Source: Tranquillimonas sp964472855
GTDB taxonomy: Bacteria; Pseudomonadota; Alphaproteobacteria; Rhodobacterales; Rhodobacteraceae
Length of the DNA stretch: 64,000 nucleotides
Assembly (NCBI GenBank): GCA_964472855.1
Contig: CAYYMJ010000010.1
Location: forward strand, 1-64,000
Direction of reading: 5' to 3'
In this document: in pieces, positions 17,077 through 26,173 of the stretch
Layout: the number at the start of each line of letters is the position of its first letter
How positions within the stretch are numbered: the stretch's first letter is position 1
Position numbers and translations under genes: made by a program
The notes under the pieces: model-generated
The model's input: only the letters and a program-made list of their open reading frames with translations
Told to the model about the DNA's origin: nothing
The model's database searches: none

Positions 17077-18408
17077 ATGCCCGCCATTCCAGGAAACCGC
17101 GTTTTTCGCAGGCTTTTCACCGCCCAGATCGTGGCGTTGGTGGGCACCGGCCTGATGACGGTTGCCCTTGCGCTGCTGGCCTTCGATCTGGCCGGGGCGC
17201 GGGCCGGGCAGGTGCTGGGCACGGCGTTGGCGATCAAGATGGTCGCCTATGTCTTCCTGGCACCCCTGGCCGAGGCGCTGACACGCAATCTGCCCCGGCG
17301 CCGGGTGATGATTGCCGCCGATCTGCTGCGCGCCACCACCGCGCTGGCCCTGCCTTTCGTTGATGCCGTCTGGCAGGTCTATGTCCTGATCTTCGTGCTG
17401 CAGGCCGCTTCGGCCAGCTTTACGCCGGCGTTTCAGGCCACCATCCCCGACGTGCTGCCCGACGAGGCCGACTATACCCGCGCCCTGTCGCTGTCGCGGC
17501 TGGCCTATGACCTTGAAAGCCTGCTCAGCCCGGCGGTGGCGGCGCTGCTGCTGCTGGTCCTGCCGTTCAGCGCGCTTTTCGCCGGAACGACGCTGGGCTT
17601 TGTCGGATCGGCGGCGCTGATCCTTGTCACGCCGTTGCCGCCGCGCCGTCCCGAGCGTGATGCCCGTTCCTTCGTGTCCCGCCTGACCCGGGGCGTGACG
17701 ATCTATCTTGCCACGCCGCGCCTGCGCGGGCTTCTGGCGCTGAATGCCGCGGCCGCGGCGGTCGGGGCCTTTGTCATCGTCAACACCGTTACCCTGGTGC
17801 GCGTCGGCTATGGCGGGTCCGCGGCCGGGGTCGCCGCGGCCATGGCCGCCTTTGGCGCCGGCTCGATGGTGGCGGCGCTGGGGCTGCCGCGGCTCTTGGG
17901 CCGTGTTGGCGACCGCGCGGTGATGATGGGTGCGGCGCTGGGCCTCAGCGCGCTGGGGCTTGGCGGCGCGCTGGTGATGATCGTCGCGGGATTGCCCGGC
18001 TGGAGCGGCTTTCTGGGGCTCTGGGCCGGGCTGGGCCTGATGTTTTCCGCCATCCTCACGCCTGCTGGCCGGCTGCTGCGCCGGTCGGCCCATGCCGAGG
18101 ATCGCCCGGCCATCTTTGCGGCACAGTTCGCACTGTCGCACGCCTGCTGGCTGGTCAGTTACCCGCTGGCGGGCCTTGTCGGCACGCTCAGCATGGCGCT
18201 GGCGCTGGCCACCCTGTCGGGGCTGGCGCTGGTGGCCACGGCGGTGGCGCATACCATCTGGCCGCACGGCAGCTCGGAACCGCTGGCCCATGATCACCCC
18301 GGTTTGCCGCCCGACCACCCGCACCTTGCCCGGCACGGGGCGGACGGGCAGCACGCGCATGCCATCGTCATCGACGACGAACACCATGTCTGGCCCTCGC
18401 AGGGCTGA
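17077..18408 (+). CDS. MFS transporter with His-rich cytoplasmic tail
   Basis: This 443-residue transporter of the major facilitator superfamily has about 12 hydrophobic segments. The first, QIVALVGTGLMTVALALLAF, has the look of an MFS helix 1. The C-terminal 50 residues contain nine His in clusters (HDHPG, DHPHL, QHAHA, DEHHVW), which could bind metal or act as a flexible sensor; this is inference. Substrate unknown. The ATG at 17077 is preceded in frame by TTG; no strong RBS is visible for either. The stop codon overlaps the first base of an inverted repeat (18408-18441). Confidence 0.82.
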   Translation: MPAIPGNRVFRRLFTAQIVALVGTGLMTVALALLAFDLAGARAGQVLGTALAIKMVAYVFLAPLAEALTRNLPRRRVMIAADLLRATTALALPFVDAVWQVYVLIFVLQAASASFTPAFQATIPDVLPDEADYTRALSLSRLAYDLESLLSPAVAALLLLVLPFSALFAGTTLGFVGSAALILVTPLPPRRPERDARSFVSRLTRGVTIYLATPRLRGLLALNAAAAAVGAFVIVNTVTLVRVGYGGSAAGVAAAMAAFGAGSMVAALGLPRLLGRVGDRAVMMGAALGLSALGLGGALVMIVAGLPGWSGFLGLWAGLGLMFSAILTPAGRLLRRSAHAEDRPAIFAAQFALSHACWLVSYPLAGLVGTLSMALALATLSGLALVATAVAHTIWPHGSSEPLAHDHPGLPPDHPHLARHGADGQHAHAIVIDDEHHVWPSQG

Positions 18409-18545
18409 GACCAACGGCCACAAGATATCGACCGTTGGTCTTATGCTACGCCGGTCCGCCCGCGCACCGACATGCGCCCGCCTGTGGGGCGGGCGGTCGC
18501 ATGCCTCTGGCAGGGTGAGTCTCGGCCACGGGTCGTCGGTATGAG
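18408..18545 (+). repeat. dispersed element, copy A (inverted repeat plus shared blocks)
   Basis: It starts with a 10-bp inverted repeat AGACCAACGG (18408-18417) / CCGTTGGTCT (18432-18441), which may also end transcription of the MFS gene. It shares CGTTGGTCTTATGCT (18433-18447) and GGGCGGTCGCATGCCTCTG (18491-18509) exactly with copy B at 53141-53245. Copy A has about 31 extra bases between the two blocks. The remaining gene-free sequence to 18787 shows only GC-rich palindromic stretches. Confidence 0.7.
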
Positions 18546-18787
18546 ACGGGGTATATGGCCTCGGGCCCGGCCGGGCGCCAGATGCGGCTGGCGCGGATTT
18601 CTCGGCCGAAGAATTGAAACGGGCCGCCCGGCCGCTGGTTGCCCCCCGCGGGCCATTCATCCACGCAACGCGACACGGACGGCGGCGGCCATGGCGGGAA
18701 CGTGACCCCCTATGGCGCCTGCCGCGCCGACCGGCCCTTGCGCGGCCGCTTGGTGCCGCATAGGTCCTTCGGCCAGGGAGAATGCTC

Positions 18788-20128
18788 ATGTCCAAGGATC
18801 CAGACAACCTGACCGCGCGCCTGCTAGAGGCCGCCAGGTCGGCCGGCGCCGACCAGGCCGACGCCATGGCCGTTGACGGAACCTCGCTGTCCATCGACGT
18901 GCGCGGTGGCGCGCTGGAGCAGGCCGAACGCTCGGAAGGGATCGAGCTGGGCCTGCGCGTCATGGTCGGCCAGCGCCAGGCCTGCGTGTCGGCGTCGGAC
19001 AGCCGCGACGCGACGCTGGTGCAAATGGCCGAACGCGCCGTGGCCATGGCGCGCGAGGCGCCGGAAGATCCCCATATCGGGCTGGCCGACCCGGCGGCGC
19101 TGGCGCGTGAAATCCCCGACCTCGACCTTGCCGACCCGGCGCCCGAGCCCGAGGCCGCCGCGTTAGAGGCGCTGGCCCGCCGGGTAGAGGCCGCCGCCGC
19201 CGCGGTCGACGGCATCAGCCAGGTCGACAGCTCGACCGCCGCCTATGGCCGACACCGCATCCACCTTGCTGCCAGCAACGGCTTTTCCGGCGGCTATGCC
19301 CGCAGCCAGACCGCGCTGGGCGGCGTCGCCATCACTGGCGCCGGGCTGGAGATGGAGCGTGACCATGCCTTCGAACTGCGCAGCCACGCCGCCGATCTGC
19401 CCACAGCCGAGGACATTGGCGCCAAGGCCGCCGAACGCGCGCTGGACCGGCGAAATCCGCGCAAGCCCGAAACCGGCAGCTTCCCGGTCGTGTTCGACGA
19501 ACGCATCGCCGCCAGCCTGATCGGTCACCTCGCGCTGGCCATCAACGGCGGCGCCATCGCCCGGGGCAGCAGTTGGGCCCGCGACCTGCTGGGCAAACAG
19601 GTTCTGCCCGCCGGCATCGACCTAGTCGAACAACCGCACCGCCCGCGCATCGGCGGCTCGCGCCCCTTCGATGCCGAGGGGCTGGCAACGTCCGACCGCA
19701 AGCTGGTGGACGACGGTATCCTGCAGGGCTGGGTGCTTGACCTCGCCACCGGGCGCCAACTGGGGCTGGACAGCACCGCCAATGCCAGCCGGTCGCCCGC
19801 CGCGCCGCCGTCGCCGTCGCTGACCAACCTGTCGCTGACCCCCGGCGCCACCGACCGCGCCGGCCTGTGCGCCATGGCTGGCACCGGCCTGCTGGTGACC
19901 TCGTTCATCGGCGCCACCGTCAACCCGACCACCGGCGACTGGAGCCGTGGTGCGGCGGGGCTGTGGATCGAGAATGGCGAGCCGGCCTATGCCGTCAACG
20001 AATGCACCATCGCCGGCAACCTGATTGCCATGCTGGCCCGGATCGTGCCCGCCAACGATGCGCGCGACCATGCCTCGCGCCGCGTGCCGTCGATCCTGAT
20101 TGACGGTCTGACACTGGCGGGCAGCTGA
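18788..20128 (+). CDS. pmbA: TldD/PmbA family metalloprotease-like protein
   Basis: This 446-residue cytoplasmic protein is of the PmbA/TldE type, the partner of TldD in a metalloprotease complex that matures small peptides such as microcin precursors. The late region (TGTGLLVTSFIGATVNPTTGDWSRGAAGLWIENGE) and the VDDGILQGWVLD segment fit the family. PmbA lacks the HExxxH metal site of TldD, and none is seen here. ATG 18788 is chosen over ATG 18782 because GGGAG then lies seven bases upstream. It overlaps the next gene by one base (TGATG), so the two are coupled. No tldD is in the window. Confidence 0.85.
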   Translation: MSKDPDNLTARLLEAARSAGADQADAMAVDGTSLSIDVRGGALEQAERSEGIELGLRVMVGQRQACVSASDSRDATLVQMAERAVAMAREAPEDPHIGLADPAALAREIPDLDLADPAPEPEAAALEALARRVEAAAAAVDGISQVDSSTAAYGRHRIHLAASNGFSGGYARSQTALGGVAITGAGLEMERDHAFELRSHAADLPTAEDIGAKAAERALDRRNPRKPETGSFPVVFDERIAASLIGHLALAINGGAIARGSSWARDLLGKQVLPAGIDLVEQPHRPRIGGSRPFDAEGLATSDRKLVDDGILQGWVLDLATGRQLGLDSTANASRSPAAPPSPSLTNLSLTPGATDRAGLCAMAGTGLLVTSFIGATVNPTTGDWSRGAAGLWIENGEPAYAVNECTIAGNLIAMLARIVPANDARDHASRRVPSILIDGLTLAGS

Positions 20129-20895
20129 TGGGCGGCGACCTGCCGCTGTTGCTCGATGCCGCCCGCGACGCGGCAAAGATCGCCATGGGCTTCTGGGGCA
20201 ACGACCCCAAAAGCTGGACCAAGGGCGAAGGCAGCCCGGTGACCGAGGCCGACATCGCCGTCGACGATTTCCTGCGCGCCCGGCTGACCGGCGCGCGCCC
20301 CGGCTATGGCTGGCTGAGCGAGGAAACGCCCGACGACAGCGCCCGGCTGGACGCCGACCATTGCTTTATCGTCGATCCCATCGACGGCACCCGCGCCTTT
20401 GCCCGGGCCGAAAAATGGTGGGCGCATTCCATCGCCGTCGCCCGAGGCGGGCAGATCACGGCGGCCGTGGTCTATCTGCCGGCGGCCGACCGCATGTATG
20501 CCGCCGCGCGCGGCGAGGGTGCCACGCTGAACGGCGCCCCGGTGCGCGTTTCCGGGCGCGCCGACCCCGAAGGCGCCGAGGTGCTGGGGCCGTCGAGCCT
20601 GTGCAAGGCGCCGCGCTGGACCGGCACCGCCCCGGCCTTCAACACCCATTTCCGCCCGGCGCTGGCCTGGCGGCTGGCGCTGGTGGCCGAGGGGCGCTTT
20701 GACGCCGTGATGACCTTTGGCGACGCGTGGGAATGGGACATCGCGGCGGGCGCGTTACTGGTGGCCGAGGCCGGCGGCCGCGCCACCCCGCCGGGCCGCC
20801 CCCCGCACAGCTTCAACAGCGAAACCCGCCGCGCCCCCGGCTACCTTGCCGCCAACCCCGCGCTGCACAAGGCCATCGGCGACCGGCTGGCCTGA
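20128..20895 (+). CDS. cysQ: inositol monophosphatase-family phosphatase (CysQ-like 3'(2'),5'-bisphosphate nucleotidase)
   Basis: This 255-residue Mg2+-dependent phosphatase has all the family metal-site motifs: SEET (metal-binding Glu), DPIDGTRAF (both Asp) and WEWDIAAGALL (third Asp). In the pmbA-adjacent Rhodobacterales arrangement such genes are annotated as CysQ, which removes 3'-phosphoadenosine 5'-phosphate left by sulfate assimilation. The substrate could also be inositol phosphate. The ATG overlaps the pmbA stop by one base. The 3' side opens onto a 335-base gene-free stretch. Confidence 0.82.
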   Translation: MGGDLPLLLDAARDAAKIAMGFWGNDPKSWTKGEGSPVTEADIAVDDFLRARLTGARPGYGWLSEETPDDSARLDADHCFIVDPIDGTRAFARAEKWWAHSIAVARGGQITAAVVYLPAADRMYAAARGEGATLNGAPVRVSGRADPEGAEVLGPSSLCKAPRWTGTAPAFNTHFRPALAWRLALVAEGRFDAVMTFGDAWEWDIAAGALLVAEAGGRATPPGRPPHSFNSETRRAPGYLAANPALHKAIGDRLA

Positions 20896-21230
20896 GCCAG
20901 TCTTCGCTGCGAGCGCCCGCAACTGTCGGCAAAGCCCCAAACCGCCAAGGTCGCACCCAACCGCATGGGGCCCAGCCGCCGCGCAATCCAAAACACAGCC
21001 CGGCGCCGCCTCAACAATAGATCGAAGGGCGCGCCCGAACCGCACGCGGCCAAACAGCTCGGCGCGCCTGCGAAAAACTGCCCCACGCCGCCGCATCTGG
21101 ATGCCCGGCCCAAGCGCCCGCCCCGTGGGGGGCGGTTCGGGCGCGCACGCGCTGCCGCCCGGGGAGGGCGCCTTGACGCACCCGGCGCACGCAAGGACAC
21201 TCGCGCCACTGGCGCAGGGATTTCGCACAG
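20896..21230. other. gene-free stretch, nothing recognised
   Basis: These 335 bases between the CysQ-like and TPR genes show no RNA gene, clear terminator or protein remnant. A short CCGCCCC/GGGGGGCGG-type dyad lies near 21117-21136. The composition is GC-rich like its surroundings. Confidence 0.5.
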
Positions 21231-22866
21231 ATGATTAAGGGCACACTTCACTCAGCGAACATCCTTGTCTGCATGGCCGGTATCGCCACCGCGACCGGAA
21301 CGCTTGGTGTCGCAACACCAGCCATCGGCGCCGCCATGTCAGTTTCCGAACTGGCGAAATCCATGTCGCCCGATGCGAAGTCATTGGCCGATGACATCGC
21401 CGCGCAACTGACAACCACACTGGCCCACAACCACCTCACCGACACCGACCGCAAGCTGATCAACCAGATGATTGCGGCCAGCGCGCCGAATGCGGCAACC
21501 ATTGTCGCGGCGGGCAAGCAACCCCACGAGGTGCTTGAAGCGATGCTGGCGGCGCTTGCCGACCCGGCCCATTCGCCGCCGCAACTTCGCCAAAAGTTCC
21601 GAAACGCGTTAGGCCCGGTCCTTGCGACACTGATGCGGGACAACGCGATTGCACAACGCCTTGAGGCTGCGTTTCAAAATCAGGTTCTGCGCCTGTTGAA
21701 CGAGACCAACGCCAGACTCGGGCAACTGATCGCGCAATCCGCCGACAAGGCGCGCGAACTGCACCTGACCGAACAACTGTTCATCGGCCTTGCCAAGCGC
21801 ATCGCCGCCGACGTTCCCGACATCGATACCGCGCATCGGGAACTGGAACGCGCGGTTGAGATTGCCGGGCGCATGGATCGCTCTGGCAATTTGGGTGACC
21901 AGATCAATTCGGTGCTGGACGAGGTCAAACGCCTGAACGACGCCGACAACCTTGATGCTGCGCAGGCGGTGATTGACGACGCTCTGGCGCAGGCCGATGC
22001 GCAGAAATCGCGCCTTCTCGGCATGGCCGTCGATCAAGGCCTGCTGCGCCGCGACGCCCCCACCGCCGCAACCCACCTGATGGCGCTGGCCGATATGGAC
22101 GCAGGCGGGCGCGCCGCGTTCAGCGACCTGCGCATTCTCCGGCGCGAATGGTACGAACGCGGCCGCGACAAGGGGCTGAACCTGGACCTGATGGTTGCCG
22201 TCGCCCTTGCCCACGCAATCCAGACCCGCGCCCAAGGTGCAGATGAAACCGGCGCTGCGCTCAATGATCTGGGGATTGCTCTCGAATCCCTCGGCCAACG
22301 CGAAACCGGCACGGCGCGGTTGGAACAGGCCGTCGCCGCCTATCGCGACGCCCTGCTGGAACGCACCCGCGACCGTGTGCCGCTGGCCTGGGCCATGACC
22401 CAGAACAACCTCGGCACCGCGCTGAAAACCCTCGGCCAACGCGAAACCGGCACGGCGCGGCTGGAACAGGCCGTCGCGGCCTATCGCGCGGCCCTGCTGG
22501 AANNNNNNNNNNNNNNNNNNNNNNNNNNNNNNNNNNNNNNNNNNNNNNNNNNNNNNNNNNNNNNNNNNNNNNNNNNNNNNNNNNNNNNNNNNNNNNNNNN
22601 NNGTCGCGGCCTATCGCGACGCCCTGCTGGAACACACCCGCGACCGTGTGCCGCTGGGTTGGGCCACGACCATCGGCAATATGAGTGGCGCGCAACTGGT
22701 TCTGGCCGCGCGCACAGAAAGCTGTGATCTGTCACGCGAGGCCTTGGAAAACCTTGAACAGGCCGCCGGTGTCTTGCGCGACGGCGGGCACATCTCAGGC
22801 GCGGAAATCTTCGAAGGTCAACTCCCCACCGCCAAGGCCATTGTCGCCCGATTGTGCGGCGCCTGA
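21231..22866 (+). CDS. exported TPR-repeat protein, interrupted by an assembly gap
   Basis: The first 424 codons and the last part (from 22603) belong to one gene, but the 100-N gap breaks the frame, so true length is unknown. The N-terminus has an export-signal-like hydrophobic stretch (about residues 9-36). A helical region follows to about residue 340. Then come tetratricopeptide repeats with almost identical units of about 50 residues (LGQRETGTARLEQAVAAYRDALLE, then NLGTALKTLGQ). The sequence after the gap resumes inside the same repeat and ends LPTAKAIVARLCGA. TPR arrays bind protein partners; no catalytic domain is seen. The gene splits a neighbourhood otherwise typical of the order (pmbA-cysQ, then DUF4170-waaA-lpxK). 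Confidence 0.75.
22503..22602. other. assembly gap (100 N) inside the TPR repeat array
   Basis: Exactly 100 N. The flanks are copies of the same repeat but differ at two of 30 bases, so this is not a simple duplicated contig end. A collapsed or unresolved tandem repeat is the likely cause, and the real distance is unknown. Confidence 0.95.
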
Positions 22867-22981
22867 CATAGAAACGAGCCGGCCCGCCCGGCGCCGCCGC
22901 CCCCGACAATCCGGACAATTCCCCGCAGTTGAGCCGCCGCCCCGCCCCGCGTAATGTCGCGCCAACCCAACGGAGGCACAT

Positions 22982-23227
22982 ATGGCGCAACGGTTGCACC
23001 TGGTGTTCGGCGGCGAGCTAGTCGACCCGTCCAAGACCCAATTCGAAGACGTGAACAACATCGATATTGTCGGGATTTTTCCCGACTACGCAACGGCTTA
23101 CGACGCGTGGAAGTCGGCGGCGCAGCGAACGGTCGACAATGCGCACACGCGCTATTTCATCGCCCACCTGCACAGGTTGCGCCACGAGGAAGAGGCCGCG
23201 TCCTCGACCGAGGAGCTTGGAAGCTGA
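22982..23227 (+). CDS. DUF4170 domain-containing protein
   Basis: This 81-residue soluble protein reads MAQRLHLVFGGELVDPSKTQFED at its start and IVGIFPDYATAYDAWK in its centre, the pattern of DUF4170. The family commonly sits just before the Kdo transferase and lpxK genes in Rhodobacterales; its role is unknown, and a link to lipid A synthesis is inference from position. The RBS GGAGG lies six bases before the ATG. Its stop overlaps the start proposed here for the next gene (CTGA). Confidence 0.85.
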   Translation: MAQRLHLVFGGELVDPSKTQFEDVNNIDIVGIFPDYATAYDAWKSAAQRTVDNAHTRYFIAHLHRLRHEEEAASSTEELGS

Positions 23228-24333
23228 GCAGCCCGCCGCCCCTGCTGTGGGTTCACGCCAGCCCGCCCACCGACGCCGCCGCGCTGGCCGGGGCGCTGGC
23301 GGCAGCCACCCTGAACGCGCCCGATATGGCGGTTGTGTGCACCGGGCCGGTTTTGCCGCCGGGCCAGCCGTCGGCCCCGGCGCCCGACGGGATCGGCCTG
23401 TCGCGCCGCGCCTTTTTCGAGCGCTGGAAACCGGGCGCTGCGCTGTTCTCGGGCGCGCTCGACCCCGCGCTGGCCGCCTGCAGCGCCCGGCGCGGCATTC
23501 CCGCGATCTGGATCGACGCATCGCCCGAACCCGGACGGCGCCGGTTTTCGCTCCGCCGCGTGCAGCCGCAACCCCTGCCGGATAATATCCGCGCCATCCT
23601 CACCGGGCCCGGCGCCGCCGTCGAAAGGCTGCGGCACAATCAAGACATCGCGCCAAAGCTGGAACCCATCGGTTTCCTGTCCGTTGTCGGCAACCCGCCG
23701 CCCTGTGCGACCGCGGCCCGCGACGCCATGCAAACCTGCCTGCGTTCGCGCCAGCTGTGGCTGGCCTCGGCCACGCGACCCGGCGAAATCGCCTGTCTCG
23801 CCTCGGCCCACCGGCTGGCGCTGATGCACACCCACCGCCTGTTGCTGGTGGTCGACGTCCAACCCGCCGAAGGCTCGGCCATCGCCCGCGAACTCAATGC
23901 CGGCGGCTGGCGCGTCGCCCTGCGGTCTGCGGGCGAAGACCCCACCGAAGAGGTCCAGATCGTGGTGGCCGACGACCCCGACGAACGCGGCCTGTGGTAT
24001 CGCATGGCAGGCGTCACGCTGCCCGGCGGCAGCCTGGCGGGGCCGGGCCCGGTGCGCCACCCTTACGAGGCGGCTTCGCTGGGCTCGGCTATTCTCGCCG
24101 GCCCCTTCGGCGGAGAACATGCCACGGCCATCGATCGGCTCGCAGCCCGGGGTGCGGCCCGCAACGCTGACAACCCCGGCGCCATCGCCGATGCCCTGCG
24201 CATCATGCTGGCGCCCGAGGAACAGGCCCGCATGGCCGCCGCCGGGCTGGATGTCGCCACCGAGGGATCGGTGGTGCTCGACCGGGTCGTCGGCCTGATC
24301 GACGGGCTGATGTCGCCGCAGCGGGTCCGCTGA
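23224..24333 (+). CDS. waaA: 3-deoxy-D-manno-octulosonic acid (Kdo) transferase-like protein, short N-terminus
   Basis: This is a glycosyltransferase that would add Kdo to lipid IVA at the inner membrane. Landmarks are LLWVHASPP (usually VWVHAASVGE), AIWIDASPEP, LWLASATRPGE, GLWYRMAGVTLPGGSL and HPYEAASLGSAILAGP. At about 369 residues it lacks the usual 40-50-residue N-terminal membrane anchor. No ATG, GTG or TTG lies in frame near the expected start. The best candidate is CTG at 23224, overlapping the DUF4170 stop, with GAGGAG nine bases upstream. It overlaps lpxK by one base (TGATG), which supports a lipid A role. The start is inference. Confidence 0.7.
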   Translation: MSSPPPLLWVHASPPTDAAALAGALAAATLNAPDMAVVCTGPVLPPGQPSAPAPDGIGLSRRAFFERWKPGAALFSGALDPALAACSARRGIPAIWIDASPEPGRRRFSLRRVQPQPLPDNIRAILTGPGAAVERLRHNQDIAPKLEPIGFLSVVGNPPPCATAARDAMQTCLRSRQLWLASATRPGEIACLASAHRLALMHTHRLLLVVDVQPAEGSAIARELNAGGWRVALRSAGEDPTEEVQIVVADDPDERGLWYRMAGVTLPGGSLAGPGPVRHPYEAASLGSAILAGPFGGEHATAIDRLAARGAARNADNPGAIADALRIMLAPEEQARMAAAGLDVATEGSVVLDRVVGLIDGLMSPQRVR

Positions 24334-25316
24334 TGGCGCCGCGGTTCTGGCAGGGGTCGCGCTGGCACCCGGCAGCGGTGGTCCTGTCGCCGATTGGCGC
24401 GCTCTACGCAGCCGGCACCGCCCGGCGCCTGCGCCGCGCCCCCGGCTACCGCGCCGATGTCCCGGTCATCTGTGTCGGCAACCTGCACGCCGGCGGCACC
24501 GGAAAAACCCCCACCGTCATCGCCCTGGCCGAACGGCTGGCCGCGCGCGGGCAGCGCCCGGCCATCGTCTCGCGCGGGCATGGCGGCCGTTTGACCGGCC
24601 CGGTCCGCGTCTCGGAAACCGGCCACACGGCCGCCGATGTCGGCGACGAACCACTGCTGCTGGCGGCTTTCGCCCCGGTGTGGGTCGCCCGTGACCGCGC
24701 TGCGGGCGCCCGCGCGGCGGCAGCCTCGGGCGCCGACTGCCTGATCCTCGATGACGGCTTCCAGAACCCGGCAGTTGCCAAGTCGCTGTCGATTGTCGTG
24801 GTCGACGCCACCCACGGCTTTGGCAACGGCCGCTGCCTGCCGGCCGGCCCCTTGCGCGAACCGGTCGCACCGGGCCTGGCCCGCGCCGATGCCTGCCTGA
24901 CCATCGGCAACCCCAACGCGCAACAAGACTTTACCGCGGCATGGGGCGCGCGCCTTTCCGTCCCCCGCTGGACCGGCCGGCTTCAACCGCTCGAAACCGG
25001 GATGGACTGGTCCGGCCTCAGCGCCCTGGCCTTCGCCGGCATCGGTCACCCGCAGAAATTCTTCGATACCCTGCGCGGCCTCGGCGCCCGGCTGGCCGGC
25101 GCCCACGCGCTGGCCGACCACCAGCCGCTCAGCCCGGCCTTGCTGGCGCGGCTGTCACGCCAGGCCAACGCGGCCAATGCCCAGCTTGTCACGACCGAGA
25201 AAGACGCCGCGCGCCTGCCGCCGCAATGGCGCGGCAAGATACTTGCCCTGCCGGTGCGCCTGCGCCTCGACGACGCGGCTCCGCTCGACCGGCAACTCGA
25301 CCGGCTGGGCCTCTGA
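24333..25316 (+). CDS. lpxK: tetraacyldisaccharide 4'-kinase (lipid A 4'-kinase)
   Basis: This 327-residue membrane-associated kinase phosphorylates the 4' position of the tetraacyldisaccharide 1-phosphate to give lipid IVA, the acceptor for the Kdo transferase encoded just upstream. Visible landmarks are an N-terminal hydrophobic helix (VVLSPIGALYAAG), the unusual Walker A VGNLHAGGTGKTP, LILDDGFQNPAV (Asp pair of the active site) and VTTEKDAARLP near the C-terminus. Length is normal. The start overlaps the waaA-like stop by one base. A dispersed hairpin element follows the stop. Confidence 0.93.
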   Translation: MAPRFWQGSRWHPAAVVLSPIGALYAAGTARRLRRAPGYRADVPVICVGNLHAGGTGKTPTVIALAERLAARGQRPAIVSRGHGGRLTGPVRVSETGHTAADVGDEPLLLAAFAPVWVARDRAAGARAAAASGADCLILDDGFQNPAVAKSLSIVVVDATHGFGNGRCLPAGPLREPVAPGLARADACLTIGNPNAQQDFTAAWGARLSVPRWTGRLQPLETGMDWSGLSALAFAGIGHPQKFFDTLRGLGARLAGAHALADHQPLSPALLARLSRQANAANAQLVTTEKDAARLPPQWRGKILALPVRLRLDDAAPLDRQLDRLGL

Positions 25317-25320
25317 CCCA

Positions 25321-25371
25321 TCATCAGCTTGGCCGAAATATCCCGGGGGGCGCGGGGGGCAGCGCCCCCCG
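25321..25371 (+). repeat. dispersed AAATA/GC-hairpin element, copy 3
   Basis: It contains TCAGCTTGGCCGAAATA, TCCCGGGGGG and a perfect GGGGGGC-AGC-GCCCCCC hairpin (25354-25370). It starts four bases after the lpxK stop, in the same orientation, and so may act in 3'-end formation. Confidence 0.75.
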
Positions 25372-25507
25372 CCCGCGGCGCTGCGCGCAAGGCGCAGCGC
25401 AATCCCCGAGCAGAAATCGGCAAGTCCGAATCAGGCAACGCGGCCTGAAACAAAAGATTTCAACGCGTTACGCGATGTGTTCTGCAGCAGATTGAACCGA
25501 ATTCGCT

Positions 25508-26173
25508 CTAGTTGGCGGCGTCCAGTTGTGCATCCAGCAGGGCGGAAAATTCGCTCCAGGCCATGTTCGAATAAAGCGTGCCGTCGATAACGAATGACGG
25601 CGTGGCCCGGATGCCGTCGGCCTCGGTTGTCGACTGGAAGGTCGCCACCAAAGCTTCGGCATGGGCCTGATCGGACATGCAGGCATCCAGCTCTTCCCCG
25701 CTCAAGCCGGCCGACAGGCCGATCTTGCGCAGCGACCCGGCAATCTGTGACGGCTCGCCGCGTGCCCAGTCGCTCTGGTTCTCATACAGCATCTCGGCGA
25801 TGCCGAAATAGCGCTCCTGCCCGCCGCAGCGCGCCACCATCCCGGCCCACAGGCCGTAGCGGTCGAAATAGACCTCGCGATAGATGAAACGCACCTTGCC
25901 GGTGTCGATATAGTCGGCCTTCAGGTCGTGATAGGGGCCGGTGTGGAAACGCTTGCAGTGCGGGCAGGTAAAGCTGGCATACTCGATCACGGTGACCGGC
26001 GCCTCGGGGTCGCCCATCGACATCTCGACAACCTCGACCGCGTCGGCTTCCTGAGCGCTGGCGGCCATCAGGCCGCGGCCGGTGGCGTCGGTGGCCGGGC
26101 TGGCAAGCCCCAGCAAGATGGTGCCGCCGGCAATGGCGACCAGCGCCAGGGCGCGGGCAATCAGTCGGTTCAT
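25508..26173 (-). CDS. DsbA-family thiol-disulfide oxidoreductase
   Basis: This 221-residue exported thioredoxin-fold protein has an N-terminal signal or anchor (LIARALALVAIAGGTILLG) and the redox motif CPHC at residues 70-73. Downstream GTPSFVIDG carries a cis-Pro-like site region. It would oxidise or isomerise disulfides of envelope proteins. The gene overlaps the dciA stop by four bases (ATGA) and faces mutY across a short gap, an order that is usual in this group. Confidence 0.9.
   Translation of the reverse strand: MNRLIARALALVAIAGGTILLGLASPATDATGRGLMAASAQEADAVEVVEMSMGDPEAPVTVIEYASFTCPHCKRFHTGPYHDLKADYIDTGKVRFIYREVYFDRYGLWAGMVARCGGQERYFGIAEMLYENQSDWARGEPSQIAGSLRKIGLSAGLSGEELDACMSDQAHAEALVATFQSTTEADGIRATPSFVIDGTLYSNMAWSEFSALLDAQLDAAN

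Noticed and set aside
15238..19215. Very long open frame on the minus strand (about 1325 codons)
   Set aside because: It lies antisense to the DUF2125, MFS and pmbA genes, which have clear family motifs, RBS and a terminator. The high GC content keeps antisense frames open.
22473..22632. Same false-gap explanation for the first N-run
   Set aside because: The flanking 30-mers differ at two positions, so they are different units of the TPR array and not one contig end seen twice.
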